Notes: generated by a model from the sequence alone, not told the origin. A stretch of 10,884 nt of DNA from CAWBRT01 sp049519595 (GCA_049519595.1 JBEKQP010000155.1:1-10884), one strand, 5' to 3'. Numbered from the stretch's first letter, positions 1-7,786 are shown. Numbers and translations are program-made.

Positions 1-630
1 AAGGCTCGACCTGTAGGCCACATACCGCTCTGGCAGTTGCTGCGCAATAAGTATGTCTTGGTTTTAACCCTAGTGGGCGCCGGCGCTTCCGCCGCTGGCA
101 CCACCCTCTCGATCTGGCAGCCGCAGATTCTTAAGTCGTTTGGTCTCACCACAATGCGAACTGGGTTGCTGAACTCTATTCCCTACGGCTTAGCCTCGAT
201 CATTATGATTCTGTGGGGACGCCACTCCGATTACACCCAAGAGCGGCGGTGGCACACGGCGGCGCCGCTTGCGCTAATCGCTCTCGGGCTGGTATCGACG
301 TTCCTCACCCGTTCGATTGTGCCAACGATCTTCATACTGTCGCTAGCATTGATCGGTGCCTATTCCTTCAAGGGTCCGTTCTGGGCGCTTGCATCGGGGT
401 GGCTGTCGTCCAGCACGACTGCGGCGGGCCTCGCCGGGATCAATGCGACAGCGAACCTTGTGGGAGGCGGCATGATCTCTCTTGTCGGACTCATTAAGGG
501 AGCAACCGGCAGCTACTCGATCGCACTACTTCCCTTGGTTGCGCTGAACGCAGCGGGTAGCATCAGCCTGCTGCTATTAAGCCGCAGTTATCTTAGGAAG
601 GCTGCAGTTGCCCCATCAACCGTCAGGTGA
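1..630 (+). CDS. MFS transporter, C-terminal half (5' end outside window)
   Basis: The reading frame is open from base 1 to a TGA at 628-630, giving 209 residues that belong to a longer protein beginning upstream. It is rich in hydrophobic segments (about six, matching TM7-TM12 of a 12-TM permease). It carries the second-half loop typical of the anion:cation symporter (ACS) branch of the major facilitator superfamily: an SIWQPQILKSFGL stretch, a GLLNSIPY helix and a WGRHSDYTQERRWH loop, which is the repeat of the MFS signature between TM8 and TM9. Members import tartrate, phthalate, glucarate or other organic acids by proton symport across the inner membrane. The TTG at 37 lies inside the conserved pre-TM7 linker, so it is not the start. 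The substrate is unknown. The roughly 750 bp gap behind it separates it from the LacI-led operon, so co-regulation is uncertain. Confidence 0.88.
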   Translation, partial: KARPVGHIPLWQLLRNKYVLVLTLVGAGASAAGTTLSIWQPQILKSFGLTTMRTGLLNSIPYGLASIIMILWGRHSDYTQERRWHTAAPLALIALGLVSTFLTRSIVPTIFILSLALIGAYSFKGPFWALASGWLSSSTTAAGLAGINATANLVGGGMISLVGLIKGATGSYSIALLPLVALNAAGSISLLLLSRSYLRKAAVAPSTVR

Positions 631-1380
631 TTTCGAACACCGTATTTCGGGCTCCGGTCACCAAATTGTTGTGGAGGTGGTCCGTTGTCTCGAGAACGGT
701 AGATTGCCTGCCGCATCGCTGCGCGGGTAGCAGGTCGATTGCAGCCAAAAAACGAAACGGTTAACGTGGGGTATATAAGGTCTCGGCGAAACGCAAAACC
801 GTCGACAAGTACAGTTTCTCGCAGCTGGAGTGAAATACCATTTCCTCCAGACCTGATAAACCTTAACCGACCTTATGTCGATTTCCTCAGTGTTTTTGGC
901 AAAAAGTTCTCTGAGAAGGTTTGGGTCTCTTTCCTTTAAAGTTCTGAAAATGAAAATAAAGAAGAGGGAAACAAAGAATAGAGAAGAGGTAGGGGAACGC
1001 TCCTTATTGCTGCGAGGATCCTAGGATACGGTACGTCCGCATGCGGCTTTATCCGCTGAGCGAAAAACCGTCGTCCCCAATGGCGCAACGGGCAGTCGTT
1101 TTGAGGTACTTATAGTTCCGATTTCGGTGAGCTTAAAACAGATGTTTGTTGCTCATTATTAGACGACAGCGGATTTGCCCCCAAAGCCTTCCTTTGTCGC
1201 GCGAGCACCAGCGCTGTTTGCCCCGTGTAATCCCGGTGTTGGATCCAATTCCTTTTTGCGAAGCATTACTGTCTGTAGCGTCTGTCACAATTTCATCCGA
1301 CTTCGATTTCACCCGTAGCAGTCTCCGGCCACAAGGGGGAGCCGCCATTCCAGCAATTCGCCTGAAACGCGTTTTTTTGC
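631..1380. other. Intergenic region without a convincing gene; polypurine tract
   Basis: I find no recognisable gene here. A short open frame at 739-939 and an open extension upstream of the LacI gene (1146-1439) show no family resemblance and look like chance. The clearest structure is a run at 946-997 in which 47 of 52 bases are purines, preceded by a 12-base pyrimidine run (926-937) and the palindrome CTTTAAAG (934-941). A small nested palindrome AGGATCCTAGGAT lies near 1016-1028. No convincing rho-independent terminator follows the MFS gene. The region may hold decayed coding sequence or a long upstream regulatory region. Confidence 0.5.
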
Positions 1381-1409
1381 TTGACGTGAATTCGAATTCA
1401 GAATTTAAT
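1381..1409 (+). promoter_or_regulatory. Sigma70-like promoter of the LacI-family regulator gene
   Basis: TTGACG (1381-1386, 5 of 6 to the -35 consensus) is followed by exactly 17 bp and TTTAAT (1404-1409, 5 of 6 to the -10 consensus). Transcription would start near 1416-1417, leaving a leader of about 24 nt before the ATG at 1440. This placement also argues that the regulator starts at 1440, not at in-frame codons further upstream, because those would lie before the transcription start. No strong Shine-Dalgarno sequence is visible in the leader. Confidence 0.65.
1387..1400. promoter_or_regulatory. Putative LacI-type operator O1 in the promoter spacer
   Basis: TGAATTCGAATTCA is a perfect 14-bp palindrome with a central CG. 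This is the general form of LacI/GalR/PurR/CcpA-family operators, whose hinge helices insert at a central CpG. It fills the spacer between the -35 and -10 elements, so a bound repressor would block RNA polymerase. The adjacent gene encodes a LacI-family protein, so autorepression is the natural inference. Confidence 0.6.
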
Positions 1410-1439
1410 TCGCCTAATACTTACAGCAGCAGCTTTGTA

Positions 1440-2471
1440 ATGAATTCGAATTCTAAATCGGGTCCAGCCACCAGCTACGATATCGCCCGCCGTGCTGGTG
1501 TTTCACAGGCGACCGTTTCACGCGTGCTTACTGGAAACCCGAAAGTCCGGCAAGAACTCCGCAACAAAGTTATGGAGGTTATCCAAAAGCTGAACTATCG
1601 GCCAAACGGCATGGCTCGCGCCATGCGAACGAGTCGAACCGGTAACATCGGCGTGGCAGTCTCGCGTCTTGCCAACCCGCTTTATCCCGAGCTTCTTCAA
1701 GTACTGGGTCGCATGCTCATCCATGCTGGATTCCGTATGGTGGTGTGGAATGCCGACGAGTTGAACGAAGACGCGGCGGTCGATGCCGTCAGTGAGAGCC
1801 GCGTAGACGGGATTATCATGACGACGGCAACGGTTGCTTCGACCCGATTGTACGAAACACTGCAGACGAACGCGCCTGTCGTGTTAATCAACCGAACCGT
1901 CGAAGGTTGGCCCTGCGATCAGGTGGCGAGCGACAATCGCGGCGGCGGACAGGCGGTAGCCGATTATTTAGTAAGGAGCGGTCGATTACGAATTGGATTG
2001 ATTGCCGGCTCGGCATTGGCTAGTACGATTCGCGACCGCCAGTCGGGGTTTCGAGAACAACTGGCAATACTTGGAAGACCCTTGGATGAAGCCCTCTGTT
2101 TGGAAGTTGATCACTTCTCCTACAAAACAGGGTTCGAAGCAGCTGGACGCCTGCTAGAGCTAGCAGAGGCACCCGATGCATTGTTTTGTGTCAACGACGT
2201 GATTGCCCTCGGCGCGAGAGATGCGGCTCGCCATCGTGGCGTTGATGTTCCCGGAAAGCTCTGGATGATTGGCTACGATGATATCGAAATGGCATCCTGG
2301 CAAGCGTTTGACCTCACGACGGTCCGTCAGCCGTTACCGCAGATGGTGGAAAAGGCCATCGAACTGTTGCTGGAGCGCATTGACGGAGGCACGGGTGAGT
2401 ACCGGAACATTTGCTTACCGAACAAGCTTGTGATCCGCGGATCTACAGGTTGGCGGACACAAGGACAGTGA
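1440..2471 (+). CDS. LacI/GalR-family transcriptional regulator
   Basis: A 343-residue protein, the usual size for LacI regulators. The N-terminal helix-turn-helix spans residues 13-32 (YDIARRAGVSQATVSRVLTG), followed by the hinge helix at about 55-68 (RPNGMARAM then TGNIGV). A periplasmic-binding-protein-like sensor domain fills the rest, with the familiar DGIIMTTAT segment, the FCVNDVIALGARDA helix and the IGYDDIEMA motif near the C-terminus. Met62 sits where LacI has Leu56, the residue that wedges into the central CpG of the operator. The open frame extends about 98 codons upstream without similarity. ATG 1440 was chosen because the HTH then starts at a normal distance and a good promoter lies just before it. 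The gene is followed after 24 bp by the FAD oxidoreductase, so it is probably the operon's own repressor. The effector is presumably a sugar, sugar acid or pathway intermediate (inference). Confidence 0.93.
   Translation: MNSNSKSGPATSYDIARRAGVSQATVSRVLTGNPKVRQELRNKVMEVIQKLNYRPNGMARAMRTSRTGNIGVAVSRLANPLYPELLQVLGRMLIHAGFRMVVWNADELNEDAAVDAVSESRVDGIIMTTATVASTRLYETLQTNAPVVLINRTVEGWPCDQVASDNRGGGQAVADYLVRSGRLRIGLIAGSALASTIRDRQSGFREQLAILGRPLDEALCLEVDHFSYKTGFEAAGRLLELAEAPDALFCVNDVIALGARDAARHRGVDVPGKLWMIGYDDIEMASWQAFDLTTVRQPLPQMVEKAIELLLERIDGGTGEYRNICLPNKLVIRGSTGWRTQGQ
1441..1454. promoter_or_regulatory. Putative LacI-type operator O2 over the start codon
   Basis: TGAATTCGAATTCT repeats 13 of the 14 bases of the site at 1387-1400 and keeps the 12-bp palindrome GAATTCGAATTC. 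It overlaps the ATG at 1440-1442. The two sites are 54 bp apart, about five helical turns, which would put them on the same DNA face and allow cooperative binding or a short loop. The repeat is in frame with the gene (codons for NSNS), so a small duplication is an alternative explanation. Confidence 0.5.
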
Positions 2472-2495
2472 ATAAGGACAGACGGATCTTGACCC

Positions 2496-3845
2496 ATGAA
2501 TTCTGGACAAAGCGACTCTAAGATTCGGTTCATTGAGGAGCCCGCGCGGCAAACGCCCATACGCCACATCGTCGATGTGCTGGTTGTAGGTGGGGGATCA
2601 TCAGGAATTGCCGCTGCCACCGCGGCTGCGCGTTTGGGAGCGAATGTGCTGCTCGTAGAAAACAACGGCTACCTGGGCGGCACACTTTCCATGGTGACAG
2701 TTGGCAGCATTTGCGGTCTTTACGCCGTTGCAGAAGACAAGATTACAGCGGTAGTCCGTGGATTCACCTCAGAAATTGTCGATAGGCTGCGACGGATGGG
2801 TGGAGCTAGAGAGCCGAAGCGCTGGTTGAAAACGGCTTCCATGCCTTATGACCCATCCATGCTGAAGATCGCTGCAGATGAGATCGTAAACGAGGCGGGG
2901 GTTCGGTTGGCGTTTCACTGTCTCGCAATTGATGTCTGGAAGGAAGGGAATGAAATTCGCGGCGTAATCTTCCAGGGACGCGATGGACGCTGGGGCTGTG
3001 CTGCCGGCATCATCATTGACTGCACTGGCGACGGAGATATCGCCGCGATGGCGGGTGCCTGCTTCGAGTATGTTCCCGCCCTGATTCAGGCTCCCACAAC
3101 CATGTTTCGATTTGGCGGTGTCGATGTGGAGCGGGCCAGCCAATTGACGCGTGACGACATCAAGAGCCGTCTCGAACAGGCAGTCGCAGCAGGCTTGCCG
3201 CTACCGCGTACCGCTGGCGGAGCATTCAGCAATCAGCCCGGTAGCATGCACTTGAACATAACGCGCGTTCTCAAGAATGGCAGGTCACCAGACTCCCTGA
3301 ACACGGAGGAACTGACCGAGGCCGAGTTGCAGGGGCGTCAGCAATTGAAGCTCTATTTGCAAGCGTTCCGCGAGTTCGTGCCCGGCTACGAGAACTGTGT
3401 AATTGCCGAAATCGGTTCGCAGATCGGGATTCGCGAGAGCCGCCGAGTTAGGGGCGAGTACTGGCTAACGCTGGATGACGTGCTGAAACAAGGGCGATTC
3501 GAAGATGCAGTTGCGTGCAGTGCGTGGCCGGTAGAAGAGCATGGTGGAGGTCGCGCCACCAAATGGGTGTTCCTGTCCCCCGGTACCTACTATCAGTTAC
3601 CGTTCCGCATGATGTTGCCTCTGGGCTGTGAGCGTTTGCTAGTAGCGGGCCGGTGCGCCTCGGCATCGCATGATGCCCATGCCTCAATGCGTGTTGCGGC
3701 CGTTTGCATGGCGCTTGGAGAGGCTGCGGGCGTGGCCGCTGTGCTGTCATTTTCCTCTGCTTGCTCATTGCGACAACTCGATATTGCTGCGCTACAGAGA
3801 CAGCTAATTCGTCAAGGTGCATTCCTCGGCGCAGACATTACATAG
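2496..3845 (+). CDS. FAD-dependent oxidoreductase (FAD_oxidored family)
   Basis: A 449-residue flavoprotein. Residues 27-55 form the dinucleotide-binding beta-alpha-beta unit with GGGSSG at 32-37 and the ribose-binding acidic residue Glu55, followed by GYLGG. A second FAD contact motif, DCTGDGDIAA, starts at Asp175. The C-terminal block from about residue 385 (GRCASASHDAHASMRV then CMALGEAAGVAA) is typical of the FAD_oxidored family (Pfam PF12831 from memory), a group of poorly characterised bacterial oxidoreductases often found in sugar or sugar-acid loci. There is no signal peptide, so it should act in the cytoplasm. It follows the regulator by 24 bp and precedes the dehydratase by 35 bp, so all three are likely one transcript. 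The Shine-Dalgarno is weak (GGA about 9 nt before ATG). A direct repeat of AAGGACAG (2461-2468 and 2474-2481) straddles the regulator's stop codon. Some homologues are labelled xanthan-lyase-like; that name should not be transferred. The substrate is unknown. Confidence 0.88.
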   Translation: MNSGQSDSKIRFIEEPARQTPIRHIVDVLVVGGGSSGIAAATAAARLGANVLLVENNGYLGGTLSMVTVGSICGLYAVAEDKITAVVRGFTSEIVDRLRRMGGAREPKRWLKTASMPYDPSMLKIAADEIVNEAGVRLAFHCLAIDVWKEGNEIRGVIFQGRDGRWGCAAGIIIDCTGDGDIAAMAGACFEYVPALIQAPTTMFRFGGVDVERASQLTRDDIKSRLEQAVAAGLPLPRTAGGAFSNQPGSMHLNITRVLKNGRSPDSLNTEELTEAELQGRQQLKLYLQAFREFVPGYENCVIAEIGSQIGIRESRRVRGEYWLTLDDVLKQGRFEDAVACSAWPVEEHGGGRATKWVFLSPGTYYQLPFRMMLPLGCERLLVAGRCASASHDAHASMRVAAVCMALGEAAGVAAVLSFSSACSLRQLDIAALQRQLIRQGAFLGADIT

Positions 3846-3869
3846 AACAGCTCTCGATCTGTTTCATTG

Positions 3870-3877
3870 AAGGGGGA
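3870..3877 (+). promoter_or_regulatory. Ribosome binding site supporting a TTG start
   Basis: AAGGGGGA ends 3 nt before the TTG at 3881, with the G run 4 nt away. It is the only good Shine-Dalgarno sequence near the point where similarity to dehydratases begins. It therefore decides the start of the dehydratase gene over ATG codons far upstream that lie inside the preceding gene. Confidence 0.65.
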
Positions 3878-3880
3878 ATT

Positions 3881-5551
3881 TTGAAGACATATCGTTCTAA
3901 CTTTGAGCCTGGCACAACACGCTGGGCTGTCCGTAGGGCACAATGGCACGCCCTTGGTATCTCTGACGAGGATATGGAAAAACCGAAGATCGCAATCATC
4001 AATTCCTCCTCTGAGCTCTCGATCTGCTTCAGCCATCTTGATGAAGTCGCCAAGACGGTGAAGCAAGGGATCCGGGAAGCCGGTGGGCTGCCGTTCGAAA
4101 TCAAAACCACTGCGCCAAGCGATTTCGTTACCAGTGCCGGGCGGAGCGGACGTTACCTGATGCCGTCTCGAGAGCTAGTGATAAACGACATCGAGTGCAC
4201 GGTGGAAGGGGCACTCTTGGATGGCATGGTTTGTTTAAGCAGTTGCGACAAAACTACCCCGGCTCACCTGATGGCTGCCGCGCGGTTGAATATTCCAACC
4301 ATTGTGGTCATTGGTGGATACCAGCGTTGCGGGCGGCTAAACGGAAAGGAAGTCGATATTGAGGACGTCTTCGAATCGGTCGGGGAACTTGCAGCTGGAA
4401 GCATTACGGTAGAGGAACTTTCCGACATGTGCGACGTAGCGGTGCAAAGCCCCGGAGTGTGCGGAGGGATGGGCACGGCGAACACGATGCACATTATGGC
4501 GGAAGCGATCGGCATGGCTCTGCCAGGCAGTGCTCCTGTTGCCGCCGACAGTGATCGCATGCGCCAATTTGCACTCGAGTCCGGGCGCCGCATCGTGGCT
4601 ATGGTGAACGAAGACTTGCGGCCAAAGCAGATCATGACGCCTAAAGCATTCGAGAACGCAGCTGCCGTAGGGCTTGCGGTGAGCGGTTCAATAAATCTGT
4701 TACGCCATTTGCAGGGGGTGGCTGCGGAAGGTGAAATCGATGTTGATATATATCGGATGGTCCACGAACTCGGCAAGAAAATTCCGCTCCTATGTGCAAT
4801 CAAGCCGAACGGGCCGGGGCGTATTGAGGACTTGGAGAGAGCCGGAGGCGCGGTTGCCGTAATGAAGCAGCTGCAGTCCGTTTTGAACCGGGAAGTTATG
4901 ACCGTCACTGGCAACACGCTCGAAAGAAATTTAGAAAATGTACGCGTGTTGGACTCAAGCGTCATAGGCAGTCTGGCGACGCCAACCAATCCTGGTCCTT
5001 CGATTGTCATTCTAAAAGGATCGCTCGCGCCTGACGGCGCAATCATGAAGCTTGGGCTGGGCGGCAAAGCCCCGAGTTTCCGTGGGTGCTGCCGCGTCTT
5101 TGAAAGCCAGGAGGCCGCCTTAAGCGCTTTCTCGAAACGCGAGATCAAGGGTGGCGAAGTTGTCGTGTTGCGAGGGCTGGGGGCGAGAGGGGGCCCGGGA
5201 GTGGCTTCGGCGTCATGGTTTGTCGCTGCGGTCAATGGTGCTCATCTCGGTGAGGAGATTGCGGTCATAACCGACGGTCAACTTTCGGGATTGAATCGGG
5301 GCTACACCATCGGCCAAGTGATGCCCGAGGCTGCTGACGGCGGACCAATAGCGCTTGTGCGCGACGGTGATAGCGTTCTGATCGATGTTGCAGGTAGGAG
5401 GATCGAGTTGGAGATCAGCCCCGCGGAGCTAACCAAACGACACGCCTCCTTGCCAACCTTTGTTCCAGGAGAGCCCCGGGGCTGGTTACGTATTTACCAG
5501 CATCTAGTGCAACCCCTGCAGAAAGGTGGAGCATTGAAACCGGCACCGTAG
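3881..5551 (+). CDS. IlvD/Edd-family dehydratase (sugar-acid or dihydroxy-acid type)
   Basis: A 556-residue protein from the TTG at 3881, normal for the family that removes water from dihydroxy acids or aldonic acids to give 2-keto acids. Counted from this start, the Fe-S ligands fall almost exactly at the known IlvD numbering: Cys49 (SELSIC), Cys122 (SSCDKTTPA) and Cys194 (GVCGGMGTANTM). Asp81, Asp123 and Lys124, the metal-site residues, are also present. A cysteine at position 49 suggests the [2Fe-2S] type, not the oxygen-labile [4Fe-4S] type. The catalytic serine is Ser469 in TDGQLSG, followed by GQVMPEAADGGPIALV. The usual GMPE metal-ligand motif is replaced by GPGVAS at about 438-443, so the expected Glu is Ser443. 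This points to a divergent subfamily. With the FAD oxidoreductase before it and a symporter after it, a catabolic role in sugar-acid degradation is more likely than branched-chain amino acid synthesis. The exact substrate is unknown. Confidence 0.92.
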   Translation: MKTYRSNFEPGTTRWAVRRAQWHALGISDEDMEKPKIAIINSSSELSICFSHLDEVAKTVKQGIREAGGLPFEIKTTAPSDFVTSAGRSGRYLMPSRELVINDIECTVEGALLDGMVCLSSCDKTTPAHLMAAARLNIPTIVVIGGYQRCGRLNGKEVDIEDVFESVGELAAGSITVEELSDMCDVAVQSPGVCGGMGTANTMHIMAEAIGMALPGSAPVAADSDRMRQFALESGRRIVAMVNEDLRPKQIMTPKAFENAAAVGLAVSGSINLLRHLQGVAAEGEIDVDIYRMVHELGKKIPLLCAIKPNGPGRIEDLERAGGAVAVMKQLQSVLNREVMTVTGNTLERNLENVRVLDSSVIGSLATPTNPGPSIVILKGSLAPDGAIMKLGLGGKAPSFRGCCRVFESQEAALSAFSKREIKGGEVVVLRGLGARGGPGVASASWFVAAVNGAHLGEEIAVITDGQLSGLNRGYTIGQVMPEAADGGPIALVRDGDSVLIDVAGRRIELEISPAELTKRHASLPTFVPGEPRGWLRIYQHLVQPLQKGGALKPAP

Positions 5552-5620
5552 TCTTGCGGTTGCGCAATTGCATGTCGCGTCGTATCAGGCGGCAGGACGT
5601 CGGTCCAAACACGCAGGGAA

Positions 5621-5627
5621 GAAGGAG
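5621..5627 (+). promoter_or_regulatory. Ribosome binding site deciding the symporter start
   Basis: GAAGGAG lies 5 nt before GTG 5633. The alternative GTG at 5627 overlaps the last base of this site and so cannot use it. The 81-bp gap after the dehydratase also holds short palindromes (TTGCGCAA at 5560-5567, GCAATTGC at 5564-5571) but no clear terminator. Confidence 0.65.
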
Positions 5628-5632
5628 TGATC

Positions 5633-7027
5633 GTGACACACTCGGCTTGGATATTGATCATCGTCGGACTGTATGTAGCCGTGACGACGCTTGTCGGAGC
5701 ATGGTCAGCGAAGTATACGAAAGATACGTCTTCGTTCATGAGTGCGAAAAACCTTATGGGGCCGGTAGTAGTCGGCATTCTTCTTATGTCGGAGTTTATC
5801 GCCACCGGGTCGACATTAGGCACAGCAGAGACGGCATACCTAAAAGGCATTTCGTCCTCGTGGAATGTCATTTCCCTCGGTATAGCATTCATCTTGTACG
5901 GGATTTTTATGGCACCGAAATTTCAAGTCTCGGGGGCATACACGATTTCGGGTGCTTTAGCGAAAAGATATGGCGCCGGCACTAGGATGGTGGTTTCACT
6001 CATAATGGTGTATGCGCTCGTGGTGGTAGATGTGGCTGCGTTTACGGGCGGAGGCGTAATTTTCGCGACCATCCTCGGCATTTCGATTCAGGCTGGTGTA
6101 TGGATCATTGGCGTTGCCTCTATTCTCAATGTGACCCTTGGTGGCATCAGGGGCGTCGGCTTCGCCAATCTCATTCACATGTTCTTTAAGTTTGTAAGCC
6201 TGATTACAATCAGTATTTTTGGATGGTTGCTGCTACGGCAACATCCGGAGATGGTGGCCCGCATTCCCGCTGCGCTCTACTCCCCGACAGGTGTGGGCAT
6301 AAAGACTCTGGTTTCCTGGACCTTCGCTAACATTGGCGCGATTTTTGCAACACAGTATGTCATTCAGTGCATCAGTTCACTCACGAGCGAACGCGAGGCC
6401 CGAAAGGCCAGCTTCATTGCGGCCAGCTTCATTATCCCCGCGGGTCTGCTTTCCGCGTATATCGGCGTTGCCGCCCGAGGAATCTTTCCCGGCATTAAGC
6501 CCGTGATGGCATTCCCGATGTTTCTCAACGCCATGCCCGCATGGCTGGGTGGCATCGCAACCATGGGAATAGTGGCGGTTACGTTTGTCACAATCCTTGC
6601 TTGCCAGATTGGAACGACTGCTCTGGTCATGTCTGATTTTGTGATTCCTCTTCTTAGGCCGCGAGAGAGCACGAGACTGCGCACAACACGCTTGGTATCA
6701 ATCCTGACTGGTCTCGTACCCATCCCGTTTGCTCTGTTTGTTCCAGGACTGTTGAAAACCATTTTCTTCGCTCGAGGTTTGCGGACGACCATTGCAATGG
6801 TCGCCGTTTTCATGTTTTACCTTCCTCGCGTAGGGAGCGGCAAAGGAGCAATGATGGGGCTTATAGGGAGCGTCATTGGCACTTCAATTTGGTTTGCACT
6901 CGGAGATCCCTGGTTCGACAACGTCTACCTCGCCATGTTTATTCCCGCCGCGTTCCTCATCGGCGAAAGTTTACTGCGGTCACAACAGGACAAGCTGGGA
7001 GCCGCCAAGGTCGCCAAAAGCTCCTGA
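5633..7027 (+). CDS. Sodium:solute symporter (SSS family)
   Basis: A 464-residue, strongly hydrophobic protein with about 12-13 predicted membrane segments, which fits the SSS family (sodium-driven uptake of sugars, organic acids, amino acids or urea). Visible family features are an early GLYVAVTTLVGAWSAKYTKD segment with the cytoplasmic linker SSFMSAKNLMGP, then ATGSTLGTAETAYLKGISSSW in TM2, and a GGIRGVGFANLIHMFFKF segment in the middle. It has no C-terminal signalling domain, so it is a simple transporter in the inner membrane. GTG 5633 is chosen by its Shine-Dalgarno spacing. It lies 81 bp after the dehydratase in the same direction and is probably the uptake system for that enzyme's substrate or precursor (inference). 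The solute cannot be read from the sequence. The relatives I compare it with are the pantothenate/proline and acetate/monocarboxylate-type carriers, without a clear match to one. Confidence 0.87.
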   Translation: MTHSAWILIIVGLYVAVTTLVGAWSAKYTKDTSSFMSAKNLMGPVVVGILLMSEFIATGSTLGTAETAYLKGISSSWNVISLGIAFILYGIFMAPKFQVSGAYTISGALAKRYGAGTRMVVSLIMVYALVVVDVAAFTGGGVIFATILGISIQAGVWIIGVASILNVTLGGIRGVGFANLIHMFFKFVSLITISIFGWLLLRQHPEMVARIPAALYSPTGVGIKTLVSWTFANIGAIFATQYVIQCISSLTSEREARKASFIAASFIIPAGLLSAYIGVAARGIFPGIKPVMAFPMFLNAMPAWLGGIATMGIVAVTFVTILACQIGTTALVMSDFVIPLLRPRESTRLRTTRLVSILTGLVPIPFALFVPGLLKTIFFARGLRTTIAMVAVFMFYLPRVGSGKGAMMGLIGSVIGTSIWFALGDPWFDNVYLAMFIPAAFLIGESLLRSQQDKLGAAKVAKSS

Positions 7028-7098
7028 ATGCAGGGAAAACTTTTCGTCATATTTGAACTGAATATTGCAGCATGAGCTCGTAAGCGACGTAGAGGGGT

Positions 7099-7761
7099 AT
7101 GGAAAAGCATCAGATGCAGTCAACAGCCGCAATCGCAAACGTCGAGAAGCCAATTCCGCACGCTCGGTGGATAAGAATCGTAACGCCAGCGATCATTATC
7201 TACATCGTCTCATACATGGATAAGATGAACATCGGCTTTGCCATGGCCGGAGGCATGAATGAAGAACTGAGACTCTCCATGGCCGTTGCTGGCGTCGCGG
7301 CAGGAATGTATTTCATTGGGACCATGGTATTGCAGGTACCGGCTGGCCATATTGCGGAACATGGCAGTGCAACGAAGTTTATCCAATACTCGATTATTGC
7401 GTGGGGAGGCTTGTCTTTCCTGACCGGGTTTGTGCAGAATGCCTGGCAGTTAATAGCAATGCGTTTCCTGCTCGGGGTTGCCGAAGGCGGCGTGTATCCG
7501 GTTGTGTTGATACTTGTTTCTAATTGGTTCCCAAGAAAGGAGCTTGGGCGTGCCAACGCTTTGTGCCTGATGGGCTTGGCACTGGCAGCCGTGTTAACTG
7601 ATCCGCTATGCCAGCATTCGAGCTTACCGAAACTGCGGGGTGTCGTATTGTTACACGCACGTGACCAGAATTTTGCGCGCCGGTGCCGCCGAGTTTCTCA
7701 AAGGAGTGCAAGATTCGGCGTCGTAGGCTGCATCCTTACACTTTTTACGCTCGGGGTCTGA
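7099..7761 (+). pseudogene. Truncated MFS transporter, N-terminal half only
   Basis: Residues 1 to about 168 are a normal ACS-type MFS N-terminal half: a membrane helix with YIVSYMDKMNIGFAM, a second helix ending VPAGHIAEHGSATK where the MFS loop 2-3 motif sits, then RFLLGVAEGGVYPVVL and SNWFPRKELGRANAL. Similarity stops near base 7610 in TM5, after ALAAVLTDPL. The remaining 50 or so residues are polar, Arg/Cys-rich and unlike any permease. A complete member has about 420-450 residues, so over half is missing and the product is unlikely to transport. Between about 7634 and 7726 a different frame reads like a protein C-terminus (RAGAAEFLKGVQDSAS then stop), which hints at a deletion junction with another gene. 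The start is uncertain: ATG 7099 has its GAGGGG only 1 nt away, while ATG 7114 has GGAAAA 7 nt away. It follows the symporter by 71 bp. Confidence 0.7.
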
Positions 7762-7786
7762 AGAGAGCAAGAAGGGAGAGCCACCC

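Noticed and set aside
766..790. TATATAAGG, resembling a TATA box
   Set aside because: The surrounding genes are bacterial in type and no gene starts at a fitting distance; a chance AT-rich match.
739..939. 66-codon open frame in the intergenic region
   Set aside because: It begins at a TTG without a clear ribosome binding site and the protein resembles no family; chance is more likely.
1146..1439. In-frame upstream extension of the LacI regulator by 98 codons
   Set aside because: The promoter at 1381-1409 lies inside it, it has no similarity to the family, and the helix-turn-helix begins at the usual distance from ATG 1440.
4264..5235. Long minus-strand open frame (323 codons) within the dehydratase gene
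   Set aside because: It is antisense to a gene with intact, well-spaced catalytic motifs; its Ser/Pro/Thr-rich composition is typical of a shadow frame.
5554..5985. 143-codon + frame overlapping the start of the symporter
   Set aside because: It overlaps membrane segments of a clear SSS transporter in another frame and its translation is Arg/Ser/His-rich without similarity.
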